From contig NZ_QVNU01000004.1 in the NCBI RefSeq assembly GCF_003545715.1, positions 310,001-374,000 on the forward strand: a stretch of DNA of 64,000 bases, in the 5' to 3' direction. Below the pieces are notes generated by a model. It did no database searches. It worked only from the letters and a program-made list of their open reading frames with translations, and was not told the origin of the DNA. This stretch comes from Taibaiella koreensis. GTDB taxonomy: Bacteria; Bacteroidota; Bacteroidia; Chitinophagales; Chitinophagaceae. Positions within the stretch are counted from its first letter, which is position 1; every line of letters starts with the position of its first letter. Below, in pieces: positions 52,456-60,829 of the stretch. The translations under genes were made by a program, and so were the position numbers.

Positions 52456-53505
52456 ATGACGATTATCCCAATAATAGCCCCTAAAGAGATGGCGAGGGCC
52501 ATGCAGCTACGCTACGTAAGCCCCGAGCAGAAAGGCTACCGGCGCAGTAAAAGAGGAAATACTTTTATTTACCTGGACCAGGAGAACAAGCAGATCACAG
52601 ATCCCGAGATCATCGCGCATATCCGGGGCCTGGTATTGCCTCCGGCCTGGGTCGATGTATGGATATGCCCTTTTCCCAATGGCCATTTACAGGCCACAGG
52701 TATCGATGCCCGCGGACGAAAGCAGTACCGTTATCACTCCCGGTGGTCCAAGCTCCGTAACGAGCGTAAGTTTGACCGTCTTCTGGCTTTTGGCAAAATG
52801 CTTCCGAAGCTACGCAGGCAGCTGAGCAAGGACATCAGGCGCCGGCAGCTTATTCGTGAAAAAGTAGCTGCCATAGCACTCGGCGTCATGAACGAGACTT
52901 TCATCAGGGCAGGCAATGCCGCTTACGAAAAGGAATATGGCTCCTACGGATTAACGACACTTAAGAATAAGCATGTGTCGATATCCGGGTGTCAGGCTTT
53001 TTTCCGGTTCAAAGGAAAAAAGGGTGTACTGCAGCAGGTTGCTTTAAAAGACGCGTCCCTGGCCCGTTTGCTGAAAAATGTACGGGAATTGCCCGGACAG
53101 GAACTGTTCCAATACTACGATGATGAAGGTGAATTGCATAAGCTGGAGTCGGGCGATATTAACGACTACCTGAAAGCGCATATGGCCGAAGATTTCAGCT
53201 GCAAGGACTTCCGCACCTGGGCCGGCTGTATTGTTGCACTGCAGCTAATGGCCGATCTTACCGATTTTAACTGTGATACCGATTGCCGGAAAAACATTAT
53301 TGCCGTTGTAGACGGCGTGGCCGCACGCCTGGGCAATACCCGCACCATTAGCCGGAAGTATTATATCCATCCACTGCTGTTACAATCCTATGAAGAACGT
53401 AAGCTGGATGACCTTTTGCTAAAGCTGCAAAAGATCAAAGACCCGAAGGCACTAAACACGGCCACAGAAAAAGCGTTGCTTGCGTTTTTAAAAACATTGT
53501 CATAA
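52456..53505 (+). CDS. DNA topoisomerase IB
   Basis: A 349-residue poxvirus-type topoisomerase IB. Conserved core includes LRYVSPEQKGYRRSKRGNTF and GIDARGRKQYRYH, the FIRAGN motif, GLTTL and the C-terminal catalytic Tyr303 in SRKYYIHP. It relaxes supercoils via a 3'-phosphotyrosine. Bacterial copies of this enzyme are often found beside DNA-repair genes. It is co-directional with endonuclease V. Confidence 0.93.
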   Translation: MTIIPIIAPKEMARAMQLRYVSPEQKGYRRSKRGNTFIYLDQENKQITDPEIIAHIRGLVLPPAWVDVWICPFPNGHLQATGIDARGRKQYRYHSRWSKLRNERKFDRLLAFGKMLPKLRRQLSKDIRRRQLIREKVAAIALGVMNETFIRAGNAAYEKEYGSYGLTTLKNKHVSISGCQAFFRFKGKKGVLQQVALKDASLARLLKNVRELPGQELFQYYDDEGELHKLESGDINDYLKAHMAEDFSCKDFRTWAGCIVALQLMADLTDFNCDTDCRKNIIAVVDGVAARLGNTRTISRKYYIHPLLLQSYEERKLDDLLLKLQKIKDPKALNTATEKALLAFLKTLS

Positions 53506-53523
53506 CCTAACTTGTCTTCCGCT

Positions 53524-54732
53524 ATGGACCTGTATGCCGGCTTTCCTTTCTGGCTGATCAAAAATCCCTTGTACAACTACGTCAACGAGGTAAAAGACCG
53601 TATGCATACTGATGTAGCGATCATTGGCTCCGGCATTACAGGCGCCCTGGTGGCACACGAACTGTGTGCCAGCGGTATCTCCTGTGCTATTTTTGACAAG
53701 CGTGCAGTGAGTACAGGAAGCTCGGCAGCCAGCACCGCGCAACTGCAATATGAGATCGATGTACCCCTGTTCAAGCTGCTTGAGAAGATACCAGAGAAAC
53801 CGGCCGTAATCGCTTATCGCGCCAGCTTGCAGTCCATCAGCGATATCGAGCAGGTATTCCGGAAAGCAAAAATTGATGCGGAATTCCAGCGCCGGTCCAG
53901 CCTTTTCCTGGCCAGCGACAAAAAGGGCTGCAAAGAGATCAAAAAGGAATTCCTTACCCGGAAGAAATACGGGCTTCCCGTCAACCTGCTGGAACACGAA
54001 GAGCTACAGCAAACCTACGGGATCAACCGCCTGGGCGCCTTGTGGAATGAAGAGGCCGCCCAGATGGATGCCTATCGCTCGGCTATACTCCTGCTACAAT
54101 ACAACCAAAGGAGGCATGACCTCCGGCTTTATCCTTATACCAGAATCGCGAAGCATGAGGCCGTACGCAACGGCTATGTGCTGCATACAGACGATGGCAA
54201 GCAGATCAGCTGCCATTACCTTATCGTAGCCGCTGGCTATGAAGCAGGTCAATTCCTGCCCCGTAAAGTGATGGATCTCTCAAGCACCTATGCCCTGGTC
54301 ACCGAACCCTTACGTCCTGACCAGCTGTGGCACGATGAAAGCCTTATCTGGGAAACGGCCCTCCCCTACTTTTACCTTCGGGTTACAGCCGACCACCGGA
54401 TCATGATGGGAGGCGAAGACGTACCCTTCAGGAACGAGCGGCTCCGCGATGCGCTACTATCCCGGAAGACAAAACGGCTCCTGGAAAAGTTTGCCGGCCT
54501 GTTTCCACACATACCGGTACATTGCGATATGACCTGGTGCGGCACGTTCAGCAGCACCAAAGACGGGCTGCCTTATATAGGTGCCTACCCGGGCAGCCCT
54601 AACCTGTTCTTTGCCCTGGGCTATGGGGGCAATGGCATAACCTTTAGTATGATCGCCGCGCAAATGATCCGCAATAAGCTCAAAGGCGTTAAAGATGAGC
54701 GGGAAAGTGTTTTCGGCTTCGACAGGAAATAA
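53524..54732 (+). CDS. FAD-dependent oxidoreductase (DAO family)
   Basis: A 402-residue DAO-type flavoprotein. ADP-binding motif DVAIIGSGITGALVAHEL near residue 30, a FDKR second strand, AAGYEAGQ, and the C-terminal FAD-contact GLPYIGAYPG with ALGYGGNGITFS. The substrate is unknown; relatives oxidise amino acids or amines. The start at 53524 (MDLYAGFPFW) is preferred to a TTG at 53512. It ends six bases from the convergent PdeM gene. Confidence 0.85.
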   Translation: MDLYAGFPFWLIKNPLYNYVNEVKDRMHTDVAIIGSGITGALVAHELCASGISCAIFDKRAVSTGSSAASTAQLQYEIDVPLFKLLEKIPEKPAVIAYRASLQSISDIEQVFRKAKIDAEFQRRSSLFLASDKKGCKEIKKEFLTRKKYGLPVNLLEHEELQQTYGINRLGALWNEEAAQMDAYRSAILLLQYNQRRHDLRLYPYTRIAKHEAVRNGYVLHTDDGKQISCHYLIVAAGYEAGQFLPRKVMDLSSTYALVTEPLRPDQLWHDESLIWETALPYFYLRVTADHRIMMGGEDVPFRNERLRDALLSRKTKRLLEKFAGLFPHIPVHCDMTWCGTFSSTKDGLPYIGAYPGSPNLFFALGYGGNGITFSMIAAQMIRNKLKGVKDERESVFGFDRK

Positions 54733-54738
54733 AAACAA

Positions 54739-55377
54739 TTACAACAAGACAATACGCCCGGGCAATATGGCAAAGATGCTGGCCCGCTTTGTCCTTTCCA
54801 TCATATACAACCCGGTAAGCGCGCCGAAGGCAGGTAACAGGAATACTTGCTCATAAAGATAAAAGCAAGGCAGCCGTACGCTTTGCCTGCCAAGCCCCCG
54901 CAAGAGGCAACCCGGATGAATATGTCCCGCGACGTTGATCTTACCGGGTGCAACGTGCTCCAGCGGCTCATGTGAAAAAACAAGATCGTCTAACTCCAAT
55001 CTTTCCGGAACAACATCCAGCGACAATGCCGCATAATGCTCCGGCGCCAGGATATCGTGGTTGCCCCTGATGAGCACAAAGCGGACGTCGGGATAAGTAA
55101 GGATAAAGGCTTCGAACAACAGCCAGTCGGAATTGTGCGCGCTATGGAACAGATCGCCCAGGAACCAAACCTGTCGCGGACGGTAGCGCTGCATCAGCTC
55201 ATGCAATACAGCATAGTCCCGGTCGCCACTGTCGCGTGGCATAAAGATACCGGCCTTGCGAAAATGCATACCCTTGCCCAGGTGCAGGTCGGCGATCACC
55301 AAAATACGGTCTTGCGGCAGGAATAAGGCTCTTTGCGATAGTAATTCAACGACGGCGTTTCCCAGTACGATCTCCAT
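54739..55377 (-). CDS. pdeM: Ligase-associated DNA damage response endonuclease PdeM
   Basis: A 212-residue metallophosphoesterase. Di-metal site residues: Asp30-x-His32 (IADLHLGKG), Asp75 (FLGDLFHS) and Asn-His-Asp (IRGNHD, 105-108), then FSHEPLE and the GHIHPG end. It is the last gene of the Exo-Lig-Lhr-PdeM operon, where PdeM is a Mn-dependent phosphoesterase/nuclease. It overlaps the Lhr gene end by 32 bases. Confidence 0.93.
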   Translation of the reverse strand: MEIVLGNAVVELLSQRALFLPQDRILVIADLHLGKGMHFRKAGIFMPRDSGDRDYAVLHELMQRYRPRQVWFLGDLFHSAHNSDWLLFEAFILTYPDVRFVLIRGNHDILAPEHYAALSLDVVPERLELDDLVFSHEPLEHVAPGKINVAGHIHPGCLLRGLGRQSVRLPCFYLYEQVFLLPAFGALTGLYMMERTKRASIFAILPGRIVLL

Positions 55378-57811
55378 GCTTGCTGTCTTCTTGCTCCAAT
55401 TGTGCTTTGATCTTGTTCATCCGGTCTTCCAGGCTTTCGTTGCTGAACTTTTCCCGGAAAACTTCTGCAAAAATAGGAAAGGCGAACGGTGTAAGCTGTT
55501 CCGGCTGCTTCAGGATCACCTCATGTGTGCTGATCCGTTCGAATGCCTGGCGCATCCTTACGATCTCCAGCTGAAAATCATATACCTCCTCATAGGCCTC
55601 TCTGAGCAGCAGATTGTTGGGGTCGTAGTCCTGGAAAACCTTAAAGAACAAGCCGGAATTGGCCTGGAGGTGCCTGGCCTTAACCTGCTTGCCGGGATAG
55701 CCCTGGAAGACGAGCCCTGCAATACCGGCAATATCCCGGAACTTACGCCGCGCCATTTCCGTTGTATTAATGCTGCCGGCAATATCGGCGCTCAGGTTGT
55801 CCGTAGAAAACAATTCCTGGAGCAATGCATCCTCCACCGGGATATCCTGGTCGCTGAGCAGCTCAAAGCCGTAATCATTCATGGCCATCGAAAAGCTGAA
55901 AGGCCGTATACGGCCCAGGCGGTAAGCAATAATGGCCGCCATCCCCTCGTGAACAAATTTACCTTCGAAGGGATAAACAAAAAGGTGACAGCCTTCCTTG
56001 GTCCATATCTTTTCGATCAGCAATTCCTGCTCCCCGGGCAGGTAGGATCTACGCTTTTGCTCTTCAAACAAGGGCTTCAGAAAATCCAGCTCCCGGTCGG
56101 CAACACCCTGCTGCGCTTCGTTCAGCTTATGCCGCAGAGCGCCGGTAAGGTAGGAGGATAAAGGCAGCCGTCCGCCCATCCACGAAGGGACCACCCCTTT
56201 CTTTTTATTCGAGGCCTTTACAATAGCCTGCATATCCTTTACCCGTATCAATTCCAGGTTACGGCCGGCAAACCAGAAATTATCCCCAGGCTGCAAGCGG
56301 GAAATAAACCACTCCTCAATGCTGCCGAGGTATTTGCCGCCCAGGAATTTGACCTGCATCATCACATCGCTTACAATAGCACCGATGCTCAGGCGATGCC
56401 GCATTGCGATACGCCGATCGATAACCTTGTATAAGCCATCTTCGACAACCACCTTATGAAACTCATCATAAGCCTCCAGCATACGGCCACCCCTGGTGAT
56501 CATCAGCAGGCACTCGTCAAACTCTTCCCGGGTAACCGAAGCATAGCAATGGGTTTGCGTTATCTGCTCAAATAGCTCGTCGGCGCGGAAACCGTCGGAT
56601 ACCGCCAGTGTCACCATAAACTGGATCAGCACATCGAAGGAGCGGATATAGGGTAGCCGGCTTTCTATCATCTGGTGCTTTGCTGCATAGCGGAGTGCCG
56701 AGCCCTCCATGATCTCCAATGAATGTGTTGGTACAAAGTATATCCTGCTGGTCGCCCCCGGGTGATGGCCGCTGCGCCCGGCCCGTTGCAGGAAGCGCGC
56801 CACGCCTTTGGCGGAACCGACCTGGATTACGGTGTCTACCGGGCGGAAGTCCACACCCAGATCAAGACTGCTGGTACACACCACCGCCTTCAGGATACCC
56901 TGGTGCAGGGCTTCCTCTACCCACTGCCGTATCTCCTCGCCCAGCGAGCCATGATGCAAAGCCATGACTCCCGCCAGATCGGGATGGACCTGCAGCAGGT
57001 GCTGGTACCATATCTCCGCCTGAGAGCGGGTGTTGGTAAAGATCAATGTTGAGCGGCTGGCATCGATGATGGGCAATATTTTACCGGCCAGCCGGATACC
57101 CAGGTGCCCCGCCCAGGGAAACTTCTCCAGTGTGTCGGGCAGTACGGTTTCAATAAGCGTTTTTTTCTGGATATTGGCCCTGATCATGGTTGCATGGGGA
57201 TGTTCCATGCCCAGCAGGATATTCCGCGCTTCGTCAATATTGCCGATCGTAGCGGAGATGCCCCATATCTTCAGCGCCGGGTTGATCCTTTTCAGCATGC
57301 TCAAAGCCAGCTCTACCAGTACGCCTCTTTTGGTACCCAGCAGCTCGTGCCATTCATCTATAATCACAAATTGAAGGTTCCTGAAAGCATCGGCATAACC
57401 CTTCTGTGACATCATAATGTGCACGCTCTCCGGTGTGGTGACCAGCGCTTCGGGCCACTGCCGCTTTTGCCGGGCTCTTTCTGCCGCCGGGGTATCGCCG
57501 GTACGCAAGCCTATCCTGTAAGGCAGATCCAGGTCTTCGCTCACCGTAGTGGTCGCATTAAGTATTTCCTTTGATAAGGCACGTAGCGGTGTAATCCAAA
57601 GGCAATGCAAGCCCGAAGCCTTCTTTTTGCCTTCGTAACGCTTTTGGTGATCGGCCAATACACCAAACCAGATCGCGTAGGTCTTACCACAACCCGTAGG
57701 CGCATTCAACAGGCCCGAATACCCGCCGGCAATGGCTTTCCAGGTATTGCGCTGAAAAGGATAAGATGTCCATCCTTTGAACTCGAACCAATCTTCTGCC
57801 CATTTGTTCAT
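55346..57811 (-). CDS. Ligase-associated DNA damage response DEXH helicase (Lhr core)
   Basis: An 821-residue superfamily 2 helicase. Motif I APTGCGKT (37-44), motif Ia LWITPLRALSKE, motif II DEWH (152-155, so DEXH), motif III SATIGN and motif VI QRAGRSGHHPG, followed by the winged-helix and Lhr-core C-terminal region. A 3'-5' ATP-driven translocase. It overlaps the ligase gene by four bases (ATGA) and PdeM by 32, so the operon is translationally coupled. Confidence 0.95.
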   Translation of the reverse strand: MNKWAEDWFEFKGWTSYPFQRNTWKAIAGGYSGLLNAPTGCGKTYAIWFGVLADHQKRYEGKKKASGLHCLWITPLRALSKEILNATTTVSEDLDLPYRIGLRTGDTPAAERARQKRQWPEALVTTPESVHIMMSQKGYADAFRNLQFVIIDEWHELLGTKRGVLVELALSMLKRINPALKIWGISATIGNIDEARNILLGMEHPHATMIRANIQKKTLIETVLPDTLEKFPWAGHLGIRLAGKILPIIDASRSTLIFTNTRSQAEIWYQHLLQVHPDLAGVMALHHGSLGEEIRQWVEEALHQGILKAVVCTSSLDLGVDFRPVDTVIQVGSAKGVARFLQRAGRSGHHPGATSRIYFVPTHSLEIMEGSALRYAAKHQMIESRLPYIRSFDVLIQFMVTLAVSDGFRADELFEQITQTHCYASVTREEFDECLLMITRGGRMLEAYDEFHKVVVEDGLYKVIDRRIAMRHRLSIGAIVSDVMMQVKFLGGKYLGSIEEWFISRLQPGDNFWFAGRNLELIRVKDMQAIVKASNKKKGVVPSWMGGRLPLSSYLTGALRHKLNEAQQGVADRELDFLKPLFEEQKRRSYLPGEQELLIEKIWTKEGCHLFVYPFEGKFVHEGMAAIIAYRLGRIRPFSFSMAMNDYGFELLSDQDIPVEDALLQELFSTDNLSADIAGSINTTEMARRKFRDIAGIAGLVFQGYPGKQVKARHLQANSGLFFKVFQDYDPNNLLLREAYEEVYDFQLEIVRMRQAFERISTHEVILKQPEQLTPFAFPIFAEVFREKFSNESLEDRMNKIKAQLEQEDSKHGDRTGKRRR

Positions 57812-59400
57812 GTACGCTGTGTCGCTATCAGTTGTAAAAGGTCTGCCTTGGTATTGGCTTCGGCGGCTGCTTTATCCTTCCGCCATCGCAATATACGGGG
57901 AAAACGAAGCGCTACGCCTGATTTATGTCTTGAAGATAAGTTAATCCCTTCAAATGCCAGTTCGAATACCAGCTCCGTCTTAACACTGCGCACCGGCCCG
58001 AAACGATCGATGGTATTGCGTTTGACCCAGGCATCGACCTCCAGCATTTCTTTATCGGTAAGGCCGGAATAAGCTTTGGTAAAAGGCACCAGGACATCGC
58101 CGTCCCATACAGCGAAAGTATAATCCGTAAACAGGTTGGCCCTGCGCCCATGTCCCTGCTGCGCATAGATCAGCACACCGTCTACCGTGAGCGGATCGAC
58201 TTTCCATTTCCACCAGTTGCCGCGCCGCCGCCCCGTTTCATACACGCTGTTTTTCCGTTTAAGCATTACCCCTTCGCTGTTGTTGGCGCGTGAAGCCGCC
58301 CTGATTTCACGTACCGCTTCCCAGGTGGGGCAATCGATCACAGGCGACAGCAAGAGGGCAGCAGCATCGAGACCGTTAAGCAACTGCTCCAGTTGTGCCC
58401 TGCGATAGCTGAGGGGTTCATTCCTGATATCGCGTCCACCCAATTCTAATAAATCGTAGCAAACCATCACCAGGGGTGCCTCCTGGAGGGCTTTACGCGT
58501 AAGGCTCTTTCTGCCAATACGGGTCTGCATCACGGCGAAGGGCAAAGGTCTGCCTTCCTTCCAGGGAATGACCTCGCCATCGAGAACGGTACCATCCGGC
58601 AGCAATGCCGGCAACGAAGCGAATTCAGGAAATTTGTCCGTCATCAGCTCTTCGCCACGGCTCCATACAAACAGCTCCTGGTGACGTACAATGATCTGTC
58701 CCCTGATGCCGTCCAGCTTCTCTTCAATCTGCCAGTCGCTCACCGCACCCAATGCCTCTGGTACCTCTTCCAACTGGTAAGCCAGGAAAAAAGGATAAGG
58801 CTGATAATAGCGGTCAGTATGTTCCTCGTTCATCAGCAGTGCCTGCAGGGTAATCGATGCGGGATCCCAATGTCCCATCAACCGGTGCGCCACTTCAGCT
58901 TCCGCCATTCCGAAAGACCGGGCTGCCGCTCTGATGACCAACTGACGGGACACGCCCATCCGGAAGTTACCGGTGATGAGCTTATTGAACACAAATCGCT
59001 CAGCAGCCTGCTGCAGCATCCAGCGACCGGTCACGGCAGCTTTTTTCTGTTCGTCAGTATAGCTGCCCAAAAGCTGTAAAAAGTCGATCGTTTCGGAGAG
59101 CGAATGATCTTCCTGCCCCGTGGGATCGGGAAGGATGAGGGTAATGGTCTCGGCCAGATCGCCCACAATGGGATAAGCTTCCTCAAACAACCATAAAGGC
59201 AAACCCGCCAGTTCGGCCGCCCAGGCTTTCAAGTCAGCTGTCTTCAGCTGCCGTTTCAGCGTCTTACCAATCAGGATGCTGATACACCAAAGGATATCCC
59301 GTTCCGGCGCATTTGCAAAATACCGGACCAGGGCGTCGATCTTGGCATTGGTCTTGGTCGTTTGCTCTATGGCGGTGAACAGCGCGGCAAATGCTTTCAT
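57808..59400 (-). CDS. ATP-dependent DNA ligase (repair-associated)
   Basis: A 530-residue ATP-dependent ligase. An N-terminal DNA-binding domain (1-200) precedes the nucleotidyltransferase domain, with the active-site Lys228 in IEEKLDGIRG, then EGVMLKR (motif IV) and WWKWK (motif V), and an OB domain with LRFPRILRWR. It seals nicks in the Lhr-Lig-Exo-Pde pathway, independent of Ku. It starts 207 bases after the exonuclease stop; the space holds palindromic repeats. Confidence 0.95.
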   Translation of the reverse strand: MKAFAALFTAIEQTTKTNAKIDALVRYFANAPERDILWCISILIGKTLKRQLKTADLKAWAAELAGLPLWLFEEAYPIVGDLAETITLILPDPTGQEDHSLSETIDFLQLLGSYTDEQKKAAVTGRWMLQQAAERFVFNKLITGNFRMGVSRQLVIRAAARSFGMAEAEVAHRLMGHWDPASITLQALLMNEEHTDRYYQPYPFFLAYQLEEVPEALGAVSDWQIEEKLDGIRGQIIVRHQELFVWSRGEELMTDKFPEFASLPALLPDGTVLDGEVIPWKEGRPLPFAVMQTRIGRKSLTRKALQEAPLVMVCYDLLELGGRDIRNEPLSYRRAQLEQLLNGLDAAALLLSPVIDCPTWEAVREIRAASRANNSEGVMLKRKNSVYETGRRRGNWWKWKVDPLTVDGVLIYAQQGHGRRANLFTDYTFAVWDGDVLVPFTKAYSGLTDKEMLEVDAWVKRNTIDRFGPVRSVKTELVFELAFEGINLSSRHKSGVALRFPRILRWRKDKAAAEANTKADLLQLIATQRT

Positions 59401-59415
59401 TTCAAATATTTTTTT

Positions 59416-59610
59416 CAGACGTTACGTGCAACGTATCCACATAACAATGACTGTCCATAATTCATGAGACGTTGCATGCAACGTCTCTACAACAATGCCA
59501 ATGGAAAATATAGCTATGCGTATAGAGACGTTGCGTGCAACGTCTCTACGGACGATATTTCTACGAAAAACATATTTGCAGGTGATGAGACGTTGCAGGT
59601 AACGTTTTTA
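59416..59610. repeat. Array of four 25-bp palindromic repeats
   Basis: Four copies of a 25-bp palindrome (core gacgttgc...gcaacgtc) start at 59416, 59466, 59525 and 59587 with spacings 50, 59 and 62. The middle two are nearly perfect; the outer two are degraded. The last copy contains the stop codon of the exonuclease gene. There are no uniform unique spacers, so it is not a CRISPR array; it is REP-like. Confidence 0.8.
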
Positions 59611-60621
59611 CGGGGGCAATATGTCTTCGGTATCTTCGGCCCCTTCTGCTTCGTATAGGGTGTCTACCTCAAAGGCTTGTAACCCCATTTCCTCCCGCAG
59701 CCAGCGGGCAAATATCGATTTATAGCCATGGGTGACGTATATATGTTCAGCACCTGTGGCCTTGATCGCCTCATTCAGTTGCGGCCAGTCGGCATGATCC
59801 GAAAGTATGAAGCCCCGGTCGGCCGACCGTCGGCGGCGTGCACCTCTCAACTGCATCCAGCCGCTACAAATGCCCAGCCTGTAGGGCAAAAATCGTTTCA
59901 GCCAGGGACTTCCTATCGCAGAAGGCGGCGCTACGATCACGGCATCCTGCATACTATCTTTAGACAATTCAGGAGTAATGCGCAGGGAAGGATTCAGCGA
60001 TACACCGTTTGCGGCAAGGGCTGTATTGACATTATCGACCGCGCCATGCACCAACACGGGACCAATACTACTGTCCAGATGACGAATGATGCGCTGGGCC
60101 TTACCCAGCGCGTAGCCTATGATCACAGTATGTTGCCCATCGGCTGCATTTTGTTGCCACCAGTCATTGATTTCCTTGTATACCTCTTCCGGTGCGGGAA
60201 AGCGGTACACCGGCAATCCGAAGGTGGACTCCGTAATGAAATGATGGCAACGCAGCGGTTCAAACGGCGCAGAAATACCATCCTCCTGCAGCTTATAGTC
60301 GCCCGACACCACCCATACCACGCCCTGGTATTCCAGGCGTATTTGCGCTGATCCGATAATATGGCCCGCAGGATGGAAGCTGATCCTGACACCATTGAGA
60401 AATACCGGCTCACCATAGCCTATGCCTTCTACGTTGATCTCCTGGCCCAGCCGCAGCTTCAGTAAGGGTACCGTATTGTGGTGACACAAATAGGCCTTGC
60501 TTCCGCTGCGTGCATGGTCAGAATGCGCGTGGGTAATCAGCGCCTTATCTACCGGCTGCCAGGGATCAATGTATACCCCGGCCTGGCGACAGTAAATACC
60601 CTTAGTATCAAATTGTAACAT
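59608..60621 (-). CDS. Ligase-associated DNA damage response exonuclease (MBL fold)
   Basis: A 337-residue metallo-beta-lactamase/beta-CASP-type exonuclease. Metal-binding HAHSDHARSG (His31, His33, Asp35, His36), HPAGHIIGSAQI, WVVSGDYKLQ, then LSDHADWPQL and a terminal THG. First gene of the Exo-Lig-Lhr-PdeM operon. Its stop codon lies within a palindromic repeat. Confidence 0.94.
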   Translation of the reverse strand: MLQFDTKGIYCRQAGVYIDPWQPVDKALITHAHSDHARSGSKAYLCHHNTVPLLKLRLGQEINVEGIGYGEPVFLNGVRISFHPAGHIIGSAQIRLEYQGVVWVVSGDYKLQEDGISAPFEPLRCHHFITESTFGLPVYRFPAPEEVYKEINDWWQQNAADGQHTVIIGYALGKAQRIIRHLDSSIGPVLVHGAVDNVNTALAANGVSLNPSLRITPELSKDSMQDAVIVAPPSAIGSPWLKRFLPYRLGICSGWMQLRGARRRRSADRGFILSDHADWPQLNEAIKATGAEHIYVTHGYKSIFARWLREEMGLQAFEVDTLYEAEGAEDTEDILPP

Positions 60622-60829
60622 ATAGCTTAGGAGAATAACAAAGCCTCACTCCCATTTGTTCGGTATACACAGCATTGCCGGATGCTTTTATACATACTCA
60701 TTTCCTATGAATTATAATTAGGCCTAAATCGTTGTCCCGTAACGCTTCCGGCGGCTTTTCCCCGCCAACATTTTTGCCTTCCGATTGTATTTAACTGGCA
60801 TCCAACCAAGAGCCTGCACAAAGTGTATT

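Noticed and set aside
59416-59610. Possible CRISPR array
   Set aside because: Repeats are palindromic, degraded at both ends, only four in number, spaced 25-37 bases irregularly, and no cas genes are present.
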